Source: Desulfuromonadaceae bacterium (GTDB taxonomy: Bacteria; Desulfobacterota; Desulfuromonadia; Geobacterales; Pseudopelobacteraceae). From it: DNA of 64,000 nt. Under the pieces are notes generated by a model, which was not told where the DNA came from, made no database searches, and saw only the letters and a list, made by a program, of their open reading frames with translations. Each line of letters opens with the position of its first letter. Position 1 is the first letter of the stretch. A program made the translations under genes and the position numbers. The stretch is taken from NCBI GenBank assembly GCA_028687585.1, contig JAQTZV010000010.1, positions 100,844-164,843 of the forward strand. Reading direction: 5' to 3'. Positions 9,002 to 18,293 of the stretch are shown piece by piece.

Positions 9002-9378
9002 GCACGTTACTGGTAGTAGATGATGAAGCCAATATCCGGTTGCTGTATGCTGAAGAATTGAAGGATGAAGGGTATGACGTAGTGACGGCGGCCAGCAGCG
9101 CCGAAGCGGCTGAAAAGCTGCAAGGCGGTTTGTTTGATCTTGCTGTTCTTGATATCAAGCTGAAGAACGAAAGTGGTATCGACCTGCTGCAGAAACTGGT
9201 CAAGGAACGTCATGAAATGCCGGTGATCCTCTGTTCGGCTTTTTCCTGCTATAAGGACGATTTTTCAGCCTGGCTGGCAGATGGCTATGTAGTCAAGTCG
9301 GGCGATCTGACAGAGCTTAAACAGGAGATTGCGCGGGTGCTCGCCAAGAAGGCGCAAAAGATAAAAGCAGAATTGTAA
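8998..9378 (+). CDS. single-domain response regulator
   Basis: This is a 126-residue receiver domain without an output domain: acidic pocket DDE (residues 8-10), phospho-acceptor D52 (AVLDIKL), the switch Ser in CSAF and Lys in VVKSGD. It is translationally coupled to the kinase by the ATGA overlap. Such stand-alone receivers pass signals by protein contact. The C-terminus is lysine-rich. Confidence 0.93.
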   Translation: MSTLLVVDDEANIRLLYAEELKDEGYDVVTAASSAEAAEKLQGGLFDLAVLDIKLKNESGIDLLQKLVKERHEMPVILCSAFSCYKDDFSAWLADGYVVKSGDLTELKQEIARVLAKKAQKIKAEL

Positions 9379-9564
9379 ATATAACCCCCACCACGGAGGC
9401 ACGGCCAAAAGCAGGCGCTTCCAAGCGAGACACAGATAAAACCAGAAAAAACAAATCATGATCTATGTGTTAGGCGTTGTTTTTCGGATTTTACCAAGCC
9501 GTGTCTGTTTTTGACGTTCTCCGTGTCTCTGTGTCACCGTGGTAGATTGAAAAAAGGAGTTCTC
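9379..9564. repeat. intergenic repeat-like segment
   Basis: The left half has ACCACGGAGGCACGG and the right half CTCCGTGTCTCTGTGTCACC with GTGGT, partly complementary to it. This CCGTGTCTCTGTG style of sequence recurs between genes in many environmental bacteria in my memory. It ends at the AAAGGAG ribosome site of the next gene. Confidence 0.3.
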
Positions 9565-12069
9565 ATGAAAGCAGTCATTATGGCGGGTGGCTTCGGCACC
9601 CGCATCCAGCCGCTTACCGGCAGCATGCCCAAACCGATGATTCCGCTCTTTAACCGGCCCATCATGCTTCATATTGTCGAATTGCTAAAGAAGTACGACA
9701 TCACGGAATTGGTAATGTTGCTCTATCACCAGCCGTTTTATATCAAGAATTTCTTCCGGGACGGCTCCGATTTCGGCGTCAAGATCACCTATGTCACCCC
9801 GATTGCCGATATGGGGACAGCGGGCGCAGTCAAAGCGGCTGAAAAGTATCTTGATAAGCGTTTTCTCGTCATCAGCGGAGATCTTCTGACCGATTTCAAC
9901 CTCAAAAAAATCGTTGAGTTCCATGATGACCGCAAAGCGAAAGCCACGATCACCCTGACATCAGTGAAAGATCCGCTTCAGTTCGGGGTGGTAATTACAG
10001 ACAAGGAGAAGCGTATTACCCAGTTTCTGGAAAAGCCGGGCTGGGGAGAAGTCATCTCCGATACCATTAATACCGGAATCTATGTACTGGAGCCGGAGAT
10101 ATTCAAATATATTCCTGCCGGGGAAAACTTCGATTTTTCACAGGATCTGTTCCCGCTCATGCTGAAGAAGAAAGAAGCGCTGTTTGGCGTCACCGCCAAG
10201 GGGTATTGGCGCGATATCGGCAACACCGATTCCTATCGGGAAGCGTACTACGATATTTTTAAAGGCAGAGTAAACCTGAAAATAGACGAGCCGAAGCAGG
10301 ACTTTGTCGGCAAAGATCTTCGTATCGGCGTAGATGTCAGACTGGAAAAGTCTGCCGGCCTTGAAGGTACGGTTGTTATCGGCGACAACAGCCAGGTTTT
10401 GGGAGATGTCCGTATCAAGGATTCGGTGATCGGCCGCAACTGTACGATAGAAGCGGGTGTCAGACTCAATCGCTCTGTTATCTGGGATAACTCGTACATC
10501 AAGAAGGGTGCCCGGATCACCGACAGCGTCGTCTGCGCCAACGTCCGTATCGGTCAGGGGGCAACCCTTGAAGAGGGGGTCATCGTTGCCGATGAAACCT
10601 CCGTTGGTGACGAGGCGGTCATTAAAGCCGATGTCAAGATCTGGCCAAAGAAAACGATTGAGGCGGGTGCAACGGTTACCTCCAATATGATTTGGGGGGA
10701 AAAATGGAAGAAAGCCCTTTTTGAAGGGGCGATCATCAAGGGGCTCTCCAACATGGAGCTCACTCCGGAATTTTGCGCCAAGATGGGGTGCGCCTACGGC
10801 ACCTCACTTCCCAAAGGGAGCTTCGTGCTGGGTGGTCGTGATTCCAATCCGTCATCCCGTATGCTCAAGCGCTGTTTCATGGGGGGACTGCTCTCTGCCG
10901 GCGTTAATGTCCGTGATATGAAGATGACCTCTCTGCCGCTGGTTCGTTATAAATTAAAGACGTTTGGCGAAGTTGGCGGCGTACATTTCCGCCAGGCACA
11001 GGATGATCCGGCCCTGTTGGAAATTGTTTTTCTTGATGGTGACGGTCTCGATTTTTCCAGCGGCATGGGAAAAAATGTCGAGCGGACTTTTTTCAAGGAA
11101 AATTTTCGACGGGCCCATCATACTGAGCCGGGTGTTATTACTGACATCAACAACGTCGGAGATTTTTATCGCGAAGGTTTTTTGCGGTCACTTGATCGCG
11201 AGCTCCTCAAAAAATCGACGTTCACTGTCGTTGTGGACTTCAGTTTCTCCCCGGCCAGCCAGTCACTGCCGCAGCTTTTAAACGAGCTCGGCTTCTCTGT
11301 TATCGCTCTTAATGCATACGTTGATGAAGGAAAAGGCGTTCAAGCCAAAGCAAAAGAGATCGCCTTGAATCAACTTTCGACAATAGTTTCATCGTTAGGC
11401 GCTCAGGCAGGTTTCTGGCTTGACCCTTCCGCAGAAGCGATCACGCTTGTTGACGATACCGGAAAGATCTGCACCAGCATCGAATTGCTGTCGTTGACCG
11501 TCTCACTGTTGATGAAAGCCGGGCAGAAGGGAACAATTGCCGTACCGGTGCAAGCCCCCTCGACAATTGAGCAGATGGCGGAGCAGAAGGGATGCCTGGT
11601 TGTCCGCACCAAAAGCTCTGACCGTGCCATGCAGGAGGTAGCCTCCTCTTCCGAAATTGTTCTGACCGGCACGACTGACGGCCGTTTCGCCTTCCCGCGC
11701 TTTCAGGCAACCTTTGACGGTATGTTTGCCATTGCAAAGCTGATGGAACTGAGTGCTGTCAGCGGAGTAACGCTGTCACAGTCACTCCTGGAAATTCCCC
11801 GCACCGCGTTTCTGCAGACCAGCCTCCCCTGCCCTTGGGAAATGAAGGGGGGGATCATGCGCAAAATGAGCGAGGATAGCCTTGATAAGGAGGCCACGTT
11901 CATCGATGGCATCAAGGTGCATTTCGGTGCAGATTGGGTGCTGATACTCCCGGATCAGTATCTACCCGTAACCCATATCGTGGCCGAAGCCAGGGATCAT
12001 AAATCGGCCCAGAAACTTCTGAATGAATATGAGAAAAAAATTGTCGCGTGGAAAAAGGAGATGGTGTAA
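9565..12069 (+). CDS. sugar-1-phosphate nucleotidyltransferase / phosphohexomutase-like fusion
   Basis: This is a protein of about 834 residues. Residues 1-235 form a nucleotidyltransferase (MAGGFGTRIQPLTGSMPKPMIPL, SGDLLTDF, GYWRDIGN) of the mannose-1-phosphate guanylyltransferase/glucose-1-phosphate group. Residues 255-380 are a left-handed beta-helix with hexapeptide repeats. The rest is a phosphoglucomutase/phosphomannomutase-like region beginning GGRDSNPSSRMLKRCFMGGL. The mutase phosphoserine loop TASHNP is replaced by RQAQDDP, so the mutase half probably has no phosphotransfer activity. AAAGGAG before ATG 9565 fixes the start. It is followed six bases later by a GH57 gene, pointing to storage-glucan or nucleotide-sugar metabolism. 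Confidence 0.85.
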   Translation: MKAVIMAGGFGTRIQPLTGSMPKPMIPLFNRPIMLHIVELLKKYDITELVMLLYHQPFYIKNFFRDGSDFGVKITYVTPIADMGTAGAVKAAEKYLDKRFLVISGDLLTDFNLKKIVEFHDDRKAKATITLTSVKDPLQFGVVITDKEKRITQFLEKPGWGEVISDTINTGIYVLEPEIFKYIPAGENFDFSQDLFPLMLKKKEALFGVTAKGYWRDIGNTDSYREAYYDIFKGRVNLKIDEPKQDFVGKDLRIGVDVRLEKSAGLEGTVVIGDNSQVLGDVRIKDSVIGRNCTIEAGVRLNRSVIWDNSYIKKGARITDSVVCANVRIGQGATLEEGVIVADETSVGDEAVIKADVKIWPKKTIEAGATVTSNMIWGEKWKKALFEGAIIKGLSNMELTPEFCAKMGCAYGTSLPKGSFVLGGRDSNPSSRMLKRCFMGGLLSAGVNVRDMKMTSLPLVRYKLKTFGEVGGVHFRQAQDDPALLEIVFLDGDGLDFSSGMGKNVERTFFKENFRRAHHTEPGVITDINNVGDFYREGFLRSLDRELLKKSTFTVVVDFSFSPASQSLPQLLNELGFSVIALNAYVDEGKGVQAKAKEIALNQLSTIVSSLGAQAGFWLDPSAEAITLVDDTGKICTSIELLSLTVSLLMKAGQKGTIAVPVQAPSTIEQMAEQKGCLVVRTKSSDRAMQEVASSSEIVLTGTTDGRFAFPRFQATFDGMFAIAKLMELSAVSGVTLSQSLLEIPRTAFLQTSLPCPWEMKGGIMRKMSEDSLDKEATFIDGIKVHFGADWVLILPDQYLPVTHIVAEARDHKSAQKLLNEYEKKIVAWKKEMV

Positions 12070-12075
12070 CCCCTT

Positions 12076-14265
12076 ATGCCAAAACCGCTCGACGTGGTTA
12101 TCATATGGCACATGCATCAGCCATATTACAAGGACCCGCTAAAGGACGAATATGCACTCCCCTGGACGTATCTGCACGGCATCAAGGACTATTTTGATAT
12201 GCCGGCCATTATTGAAGACACCCCCGGCGCCAGGGCGGTCTTCAACCTCGTTCCTTCCCTGATTGAACAGCTGCTGGAGTACGCTTCAGGAACGGCAGTT
12301 GATCCGTTCCTTGAGAAAGGGAAGGCGTCTCCTTCCGAACTGAGCCGCGAAGATCGCATTTTTCTGCTGGAAAATTTTTTCTCCGCAAATCGGCAACATA
12401 TGATCGAACCTTCCCGGCGCTATCTTGAACTGCTCTATATGGCAGGAGAAGGGAGGCCGGGGAGTGCCGCCGAACGTGTCAAACATTTCAGCGAGCAGGA
12501 TCTGCTCGATTTACAAGTCTGGTTCTTTCTGGCCTGGACCGGTGAGGCGGCACGTCGCCGGTATCCCGCTTTTGCCGAACTGGTCGCCAAGGGGGAAAAA
12601 TTTACCGCTGCCGATAAAAATCTGCTTTTCTCAACACAGTTAGAGGTATTGCAGGCGATACTGCCGCTGTATCAGCGTCTCCATGAGGAAGGGCGCATTG
12701 AGCTGTCGGTAACCCCCTACTATCATCCGATCCTGCCGCTGCTGTGCGATCAGAAAATTGCTCAAACATCCATGCCGCGGGTGACTCTTCCTCTTGCCGG
12801 TTTTTGTCATCCCGATGATGCCCGCGCTCAGATCCGCCGCGGAATCAACTATTTCCGCTCGATATTCGGTTTCAATCCGGCCGGCATGTGGCCTTCTGAG
12901 GGCTCCGTCAGCAACGAGACGCTGGCGCTCATCGCCGGAAGCGGCATCAGCTGGATTGCGACTGATGAGGAGATCCTGGGAAAAAGTATGGATGGCGGTC
13001 TTGGCACCGGCAAGGAACGGTTGTACCGCCCATGGCGCTATAGCTGCAGCCACGGAGAACTCGGAGCGTTCTTCCGCGATCATCAGCTCTCGGACCTGAT
13101 CGGCTTTACCTATTCACAGTGGGAAACAGAAAAGGCGGTAACCGACCTGTGCGAGCGCCTGAACGCTGTCAAGTCGAGCCTGGGGGGGGAAGGTCGTGTC
13201 GTCTCGATTATCCTCGATGGTGAAAATGCCTGGGAGTACTACCCCAATAACGCCTATGATTTTCTGCAGGGGATGTACAAGGGCATTGCCGGATCAAAAA
13301 CGCTTCGCCTCACTACGTGCAGTGATGTATTAAAAGAGACCCCTTTTGAAGGCCGTCTTCACACGATTTTCCCCGGATCCTGGATAAACGGTAATTACAG
13401 CATCTGGATCGGTCATCCGGAGGAGAATCTCGCCTGGGATCTGGTTGCTCGTGCCCGTGAAGCTGCAGTCTCCGGTCACCCGCTCGTTGCCGCGACTCTC
13501 GAAAGCGGAGAGCCATCCGAGGATGCCACTGCCGAGATGATCTGTCGTTCCCTGTATGCCGCCGAAGGGAGTGACTGGTTCTGGTGGTATGGAGACGACC
13601 ATTTTTCTCCCCACAGCGACCGGTTCGACCGACTCTTCCGCCAGCACTTGATGAACATCTATCGACTCTTGGGGCAGGACCCTCCCCGCGAGCTGCTGGA
13701 GCCGATCAAAAAGAAGAATCCGGCAGGATTGATCCGGGAGCCGGCCGCATTTATTGACCCGGAGATCAGTGGAAGGATCAATGACTACTTTGAATGGCTG
13801 GCGGCCGGTCTGTATGATCTGACCCGTCAAGGCTCCGCCATGCACTCATCAGATCGGATGCTTCAGAGCTTCTACTACGGCTATAACAAAAATTCTTTCT
13901 TTATCCGAATCGACGGAGTACAGGATCTCTCCCGTCTACTGAAGGAAGATGATCTGCTCAATCTGCATCTTATCTACGACCGGGATTACCGTCTGCCGCT
14001 GCAGGTAAAAAAAGATGAAGGACTGCTGCTGGTTAAGGAAAACGGCGTCTGGATGCCGACCAACAGCTTCTGCAGCTGGAAGATCATCAGGACCTGCGAG
14101 ATCAGTATCCCGCTTGACAGCATCAAGCTGAAGGCGGGAAGCAAACTGTTCGTTTCGATAACTCTGGTACGCGACAACGAGGAGATCGGTCGCTGGCCGA
14201 GCGACACCCCGCTGATGCTCTATTATGCAGGAGCAGAAATCGAGTTGGATAATTGGCTGATTTAG
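12076..14265 (+). CDS. glycoside hydrolase family 57 enzyme
   Basis: This 729-residue cytoplasmic protein has the conserved GH57 regions. Region 1 is HMHQPYY near the N-terminus. Region 3 is GMWPSEGSVS, with the likely nucleophile Glu. Region 4 is ILDGENAWEYYP, with the likely acid/base Asp. The C-terminal 200 residues are a separate beta-rich domain. GH57 members act on alpha-glucans as amylases, branching enzymes or 4-alpha-glucanotransferases; the exact activity cannot be told from sequence alone. The six-base gap from the upstream fusion gene and the galT downstream suggest one glycogen/alpha-glucan operon. Confidence 0.88.
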   Translation: MPKPLDVVIIWHMHQPYYKDPLKDEYALPWTYLHGIKDYFDMPAIIEDTPGARAVFNLVPSLIEQLLEYASGTAVDPFLEKGKASPSELSREDRIFLLENFFSANRQHMIEPSRRYLELLYMAGEGRPGSAAERVKHFSEQDLLDLQVWFFLAWTGEAARRRYPAFAELVAKGEKFTAADKNLLFSTQLEVLQAILPLYQRLHEEGRIELSVTPYYHPILPLLCDQKIAQTSMPRVTLPLAGFCHPDDARAQIRRGINYFRSIFGFNPAGMWPSEGSVSNETLALIAGSGISWIATDEEILGKSMDGGLGTGKERLYRPWRYSCSHGELGAFFRDHQLSDLIGFTYSQWETEKAVTDLCERLNAVKSSLGGEGRVVSIILDGENAWEYYPNNAYDFLQGMYKGIAGSKTLRLTTCSDVLKETPFEGRLHTIFPGSWINGNYSIWIGHPEENLAWDLVARAREAAVSGHPLVAATLESGEPSEDATAEMICRSLYAAEGSDWFWWYGDDHFSPHSDRFDRLFRQHLMNIYRLLGQDPPRELLEPIKKKNPAGLIREPAAFIDPEISGRINDYFEWLAAGLYDLTRQGSAMHSSDRMLQSFYYGYNKNSFFIRIDGVQDLSRLLKEDDLLNLHLIYDRDYRLPLQVKKDEGLLLVKENGVWMPTNSFCSWKIIRTCEISIPLDSIKLKAGSKLFVSITLVRDNEEIGRWPSDTPLMLYYAGAEIELDNWLI

Positions 14266-14321
14266 TTCGTGGTTCATAATTAAAGGCTCAAGGTTTACAC
14301 CACGAACCAACAACCACGAAC
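14265..14321. repeat. inverted and direct ACCACGAAC repeats
   Basis: GTTCGTGGTTC at 14265-14275 is complementary to ACCACGAAC at 14299-14307 and again at 14313-14321. It forms a hairpin between the GH57 gene and galT. No T-run follows, so it is not an obvious terminator. Confidence 0.4.
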
Positions 14322-14346
14322 GTTGAACCATTTTTTGGGAGGCAAC

Positions 14347-15372
14347 ATGTCAGAACTACGCTGGGACCCGGTAAAGCTGCACTGGGTAATCATTGCCACC
14401 GAGCGCGGCCGCCGGCCACGGGATTTTCAAGTGGAGCCCGAACAGAGTGGCTTGATCGCCTGCCCTTTCTGTTACGGCAATGAGGATAAAACTCCGCAGG
14501 AAATTTTCGCCGTTCGCCCGAACGGAGTGCCAAACGGGCCTAACTGGCGTGTGCGGGTCATTCCAAACAAATACCCTGCCTTGCGGGTTGAAGGAGAACT
14601 CAATAATCGCGGCTACGGCATGTATGATGTCATGAACGGCATCGGCGCACATGAAGTAATCATTGAGACTCCTGACCACGATCGGACTCTTGCCGATTTA
14701 ACCGTCCTTGAAATAACTGATGTTCTGACTGCGTACCGGCATCGTTATCTTGATTTGCGCAAAGATTTCCGCTTTCGCTATATGGTGCTGTTTAAAAACC
14801 ACGGCATTCGAGCCGGCGCGTCGCTGCACCATTCCCACAGCCAGCTTATTGCGGTACCGCTGCTGCCGCCGGTTGCAAGTACCCAACTGAAAGTTTCCCG
14901 TAACTATTTCAGTGAGAAAGAACGCTGTATTTTTTGCGATTTGATCGAATTCGAGCTGCGTGAAGGGGTCCGCGTGGTTAAGGAGTTTTCCAACTTCGTG
15001 TCATTGACACCCTATGCCTCGAGCTCTCCATTTGAGCTGCGACTGTATCCCAAGCGTCATAGCCATGACTTTGCCATGCTGAATGATGCCCAATTGGCGG
15101 AGCTGGCAGTTGCAATGAAAGATATGCTGCTGAGGGTCAAGACGGTACTGCGCGATGCGCCGTACAATTTTATCCTGCATACCGCACCGCCTATGCATCG
15201 GCGCCCTGGTAAGCCGGAAATGTGGAATTCGCTGGAGTATGATTACCACTGGCACATAGAACTGGTACCGCGACTGACACAGGTGGCCGGGTTTGAGTGG
15301 GGCACCGGTTTTTTTATCAACCCGACGTCACCAGAGGATGCTGCGTTGTTTCTGAGAGAGGCGGATGTCTGA
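14347..15372 (+). CDS. galT: galactose-1-phosphate uridylyltransferase-family protein
   Basis: This 341-residue HIT-superfamily nucleotidyltransferase has the zinc pair ACPFC near residue 40 and a second Cys pair (IFC), plus the active-site string HHSHSQ, the GalT HPHxQ-type motif with Ser in place of Pro. The typical C-terminus ends with DYHWHIELVPR. GalT moves UMP between UDP-glucose and galactose-1-phosphate; relatives act as ADP-glucose phosphorylases, and neighbouring alpha-glucan genes make that alternative worth noting. ATG 14347 follows GGGAGG. The 3' end overlaps the next gene by eight bases. Confidence 0.85.
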   Translation: MSELRWDPVKLHWVIIATERGRRPRDFQVEPEQSGLIACPFCYGNEDKTPQEIFAVRPNGVPNGPNWRVRVIPNKYPALRVEGELNNRGYGMYDVMNGIGAHEVIIETPDHDRTLADLTVLEITDVLTAYRHRYLDLRKDFRFRYMVLFKNHGIRAGASLHHSHSQLIAVPLLPPVASTQLKVSRNYFSEKERCIFCDLIEFELREGVRVVKEFSNFVSLTPYASSSPFELRLYPKRHSHDFAMLNDAQLAELAVAMKDMLLRVKTVLRDAPYNFILHTAPPMHRRPGKPEMWNSLEYDYHWHIELVPRLTQVAGFEWGTGFFINPTSPEDAALFLREADV

Positions 15373-16228
15373 AATACGCACAGCACTGGATACTCTCTAT
15401 GCCTCCAGATCACTCCAACATCTGAACAATGACCCGCTGTCGTTCTGCCATCGCTACCACGACCCTGAAGACCGGGAGATTGCAGCGGTAATTGCTTCAT
15501 CGTTTGCCTATGGCTCAATTGTTATTATTCTCCGCACCCTGGAGACAATTTTTTCCGAGCTCGGCCCGTCGCCGAGGAAGTACATAGAGCATTTTGATCC
15601 ACGAGCGAGTTTGCACACCTTCTCCCGTTTCAAGCACCGATTTAACGATGGACGGGATCTGTCGGCACTCTTTTCGGGGATGCAGCAGATGGTGAATCAG
15701 GCAGGCAGTATCGGTTCGTTTTTTCAGCGAGGGCACAATTCTGCTGATTCCGATGTGAGCGGTTCCTTGAATCGCTATACAACTGCGGTCCTGGCGCTCG
15801 ATTATTCCTCCATCTTCGGATCAGAAAACATCCCGCCCGAATCATGCTTTCCCTTCCTGTTTCCCGCTCCATCATCCGGAAGTGCCTGCAAACGGCTCTG
15901 CATGCTGCTGCGATGGGTGGTTCGCCCGGATGATGGCATCGATCTTGGCCTATGGAGCGGAATATCTCCGGCCCAGTTGATAGTACCCGTTGATACCCAC
16001 ATCAGCCGCATCAGTCGCTATCTCGGCCTCACCACCCGAAAGTCGGCGGACTGGCGCATGGCTCAGGAAATTACCTCGGCCCTGCGTACTTTTGATCCTG
16101 CAGATCCGGTGAAATATGATTTTTCACTGGCCCATCTTGGCATCAGTGACGGCTGCGACGGTAAAGAGATGAGCCGCTGCACTTCATGTCCTATTGTTCG
16201 AATATGCGCACAAAACGCGACTAAATAG
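15365..16228 (+). CDS. TIGR02757-family protein, HhH-GPD-like fold
   Basis: This is a 287-residue protein of the conserved TIGR02757 group. It has YHDPEDREIAAVIASSFAYG early, then LRWVVRPDDGIDLGLWSGI and PVDTHISRISRYLGL. The C-terminus holds cysteines (GCDGKEMSRCTSCPIVRIC) spaced much like the iron-sulfur loop of endonuclease III. The fold suggests a DNA-repair-type protein, but no function has been shown to my knowledge. It overlaps galT by eight bases and is probably co-transcribed with it. Confidence 0.82.
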   Translation: MSEIRTALDTLYASRSLQHLNNDPLSFCHRYHDPEDREIAAVIASSFAYGSIVIILRTLETIFSELGPSPRKYIEHFDPRASLHTFSRFKHRFNDGRDLSALFSGMQQMVNQAGSIGSFFQRGHNSADSDVSGSLNRYTTAVLALDYSSIFGSENIPPESCFPFLFPAPSSGSACKRLCMLLRWVVRPDDGIDLGLWSGISPAQLIVPVDTHISRISRYLGLTTRKSADWRMAQEITSALRTFDPADPVKYDFSLAHLGISDGCDGKEMSRCTSCPIVRICAQNATK

Positions 16229-16251
16229 TCGAAATATCTCAGCGTAATGAT

Positions 16252-16280
16252 TTGACACCCTCCGCTCTTTCTGATATAGG
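16252..16280 (+). promoter_or_regulatory. sigma-70-type promoter candidate
   Basis: TTGACA at 16252-16257, a 17-base spacer and TATAGG at 16275-16280, 65 bases before the zinc-ribbon gene. Confidence 0.6.
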
Positions 16281-16345
16281 ACAACCGTTGTTTTAGATAG
16301 TTCCGTGGGTTACTGCCATACGCTATCATCATCGAGGAGTCACAG

Positions 16346-17680
16346 ATGATAATCCAATGCGAAAAATGTCAGACCAGATTTAGGCTTGACGATTCCAGAG
16401 TAACCGGCAAGGGTGTCAAAGTCCGTTGTACCAAGTGCAAACATGTATTCACCGTGCGTAAAGAAGAGCCGGGTGATGACTCTTTGCAGCCTGGGGTGGC
16501 AGTAGCAGAATTACCTGTTCCTGCCGCAGTTCCTCAAGTACCGGCAGCGCCCGCAGAAAACTGGAGTTTTCCTGCGGAATCGGATACTTCTCCTGCCGCA
16601 GATTCACCCGGTTTAGATGACACTTCTCTTGAGAACGATCCGACCGGTTTCAGCTCTCTCGAAACGTTTGATGCTTCAAAAATATCGTTCGATACCGAAG
16701 AAGATGAAATTCCAGTTACTGAAGGTGACCAGCCCTCTTCAGCAAAAGCCACTGATGCTATTGTCGGTGAGATTGATTTTTCAGAGGATGAAATGTTCGG
16801 GGCCGTTGTAGAAAGTACTCCCGAACCATCACCCGGCAGTATCTCCTTTGATTTTGAGGGTGACAGCTTCGCCGAAGCAATGGATGTGAGCAGCCAGGAT
16901 GTAACCAGTAAAAATGGCACGCAATTATCGCTTGATACGTCTGCTGATGCGCCATTAAATCTGGGAGAAATTGATTTTGGTGACGAACTTACGTCTGTTG
17001 CCGTTCAGGAAGTCAGCCTGGAGGACCTGAAGCCTTCGCAGGAGATTTTGTTTGCTCCAATTGCTGAAGCTCCGGAAAAATCGGCTGACGATGTACTCGC
17101 GCAATCGTTTCTTGCGGAAGGTGATGCAAGCAAACAGGTGATACCACCGCTCTCGATCCCTTCACGGCGTAAACAGAGTCCGGTGTTCGGTGTTCTGATT
17201 GCGATTGTTGCCCTGCTGGCTATTTCTGTTCTTGGCTATTTCGGCTATTCTTCATTTTCTACACCGAAGGACACGGCGTCTTCTGAGGGGGGTAATATTG
17301 CTGTGCGCTCCGTAACAAGCGCTTTCGTTACCAACTCCACCGCAGGGGAATTGCTTGTCATATCTGGTGAAGCATTTAATGAATATACAAAACCCCGGGC
17401 AGCCCTGCAAATTATGGTGACAGTCTTTGATGAATCGGGACAGACTATAGCCACGAAGAGCGCCTACGGCGGCAATCCGCTGACGGTAGAACAATTAAAA
17501 ACGCTGCCACTCGATAAGATTGAGGCAGCAATGGCCAATCCGTTTGGTGATTCTCTGGCTAACATGGGGGTTGCGTCAGGCAGGTCTATTCCCTTTGTCG
17601 TGGTGCTTGCCCAGCTACCTGCGGGAGCCAGAGATTTCAGTGTGAAGTCTGCCGGGTCAACAGTCGCAACAGGTAAGTAG
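16346..17680 (+). CDS. zinc-ribbon, membrane, DUF3426 protein
   Basis: This is a 444-residue protein. Residues 1-37 form an MJ0042-type zinc ribbon (CEKCQTRF...RCTKCKHVF). A long acidic, low-complexity region follows (about 45-260). One membrane helix (SPVFGVLIAIVALLAISVLGYFGY) is next, and the C-terminal 120 residues match DUF3426. This layout is common in delta-proteobacteria and its role is unknown. GAGGAG lies before ATG 16346. Confidence 0.85.
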   Translation: MIIQCEKCQTRFRLDDSRVTGKGVKVRCTKCKHVFTVRKEEPGDDSLQPGVAVAELPVPAAVPQVPAAPAENWSFPAESDTSPAADSPGLDDTSLENDPTGFSSLETFDASKISFDTEEDEIPVTEGDQPSSAKATDAIVGEIDFSEDEMFGAVVESTPEPSPGSISFDFEGDSFAEAMDVSSQDVTSKNGTQLSLDTSADAPLNLGEIDFGDELTSVAVQEVSLEDLKPSQEILFAPIAEAPEKSADDVLAQSFLAEGDASKQVIPPLSIPSRRKQSPVFGVLIAIVALLAISVLGYFGYSSFSTPKDTASSEGGNIAVRSVTSAFVTNSTAGELLVISGEAFNEYTKPRAALQIMVTVFDESGQTIATKSAYGGNPLTVEQLKTLPLDKIEAAMANPFGDSLANMGVASGRSIPFVVVLAQLPAGARDFSVKSAGSTVATGK

Positions 17681-17712
17681 CACTCTTTGCGCGTAATGCA
17701 TGTAAAAAAGAA

Positions 17713-17745
17713 AGGCCGTTGACAGTATTGTCAGCGGCCTTTTTA
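17713..17745. terminator. strong shared terminator between convergent genes
   Basis: The arms AGGCCG-TGACA and TGTCA-CGGCCT (17713-17740) surround GTAT and are followed by TTTTT. The segment lies between the DUF3426 gene and the reverse-strand slyD gene. A run of A on the left side allows use from both sides. Confidence 0.8.
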
Positions 17746-17769
17746 TATCAGCAGAATGATTGCTGCGGA

Positions 17770-18282
17770 CTACAGGATTTCAACCAACCTGATTGAAAAA
17801 GTCAAGTCACGACCTGCCAGGGGATGATTGCCATCCAGTGTAATAGTTGTGTCAGTAACGTCTGTCACAAGAACCGGCAGGGGAGAACCATCTTCCAGGA
17901 TCACTTCCATCTGATGCCCCGGTTCGGGATTGATGTCAGCCGGAATCTCACTCCGTTCAATCACCGCGACCATCTCTTCGGCGCGCTGTCCATAGGCATC
18001 ATCTGCAGGAATGGATACAGTAACGCTCTCGCCCGGCTCAAGGCCGATTACTGCCGCTTCGAATTTTGGTATCAGCAGTCCCGCTCCAATGACGAACTCC
18101 ATTGGTTCTGCTCCGTGGCTATCGCATCCACATCCATCATCACAATTTTTCTTGCTGCTGCAGCCGCACGACTGATCATGCGGTTGCTCTGCAGGCCCTT
18201 CTGAACTGTCAAAAACGGATCCGTCTTCAAGTGTACCGGTGTAGTGTACGGTGACCTTATCGCCTGTTTTAGCCTGTACCAT
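17770..18282 (-). CDS. slyD: SlyD-type FKBP peptidyl-prolyl isomerase with Cys-rich insert
   Basis: This 170-residue FKBP-fold prolyl isomerase and chaperone begins GDKVTVHYTGTLEDGSVFDSS. It has the SlyD core GAGLLIPKFEAAVIGLEPGE, the insert-in-flap domain and the C-terminal NHPLAGRDLTFSI motif. Between the first strands and the FEFVIG-like strand it carries an unusual insert at residues 35-57 with five Cys and two His (C39, C41, C47, C51, C53; H35, H56). Normal SlyD has its metal-binding tail at the C-terminus; here the protein stops right after VEIL with no tail. The metal site seems to have moved into the core. It is co-transcribed with the DivIVA-like gene 11 bases upstream. Confidence 0.88.
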   Translation of the reverse strand: MVQAKTGDKVTVHYTGTLEDGSVFDSSEGPAEQPHDQSCGCSSKKNCDDGCGCDSHGAEPMEFVIGAGLLIPKFEAAVIGLEPGESVTVSIPADDAYGQRAEEMVAVIERSEIPADINPEPGHQMEVILEDGSPLPVLVTDVTDTTITLDGNHPLAGRDLTFSIRLVEIL

Positions 18283-18293
18283 TATATTTCCTT

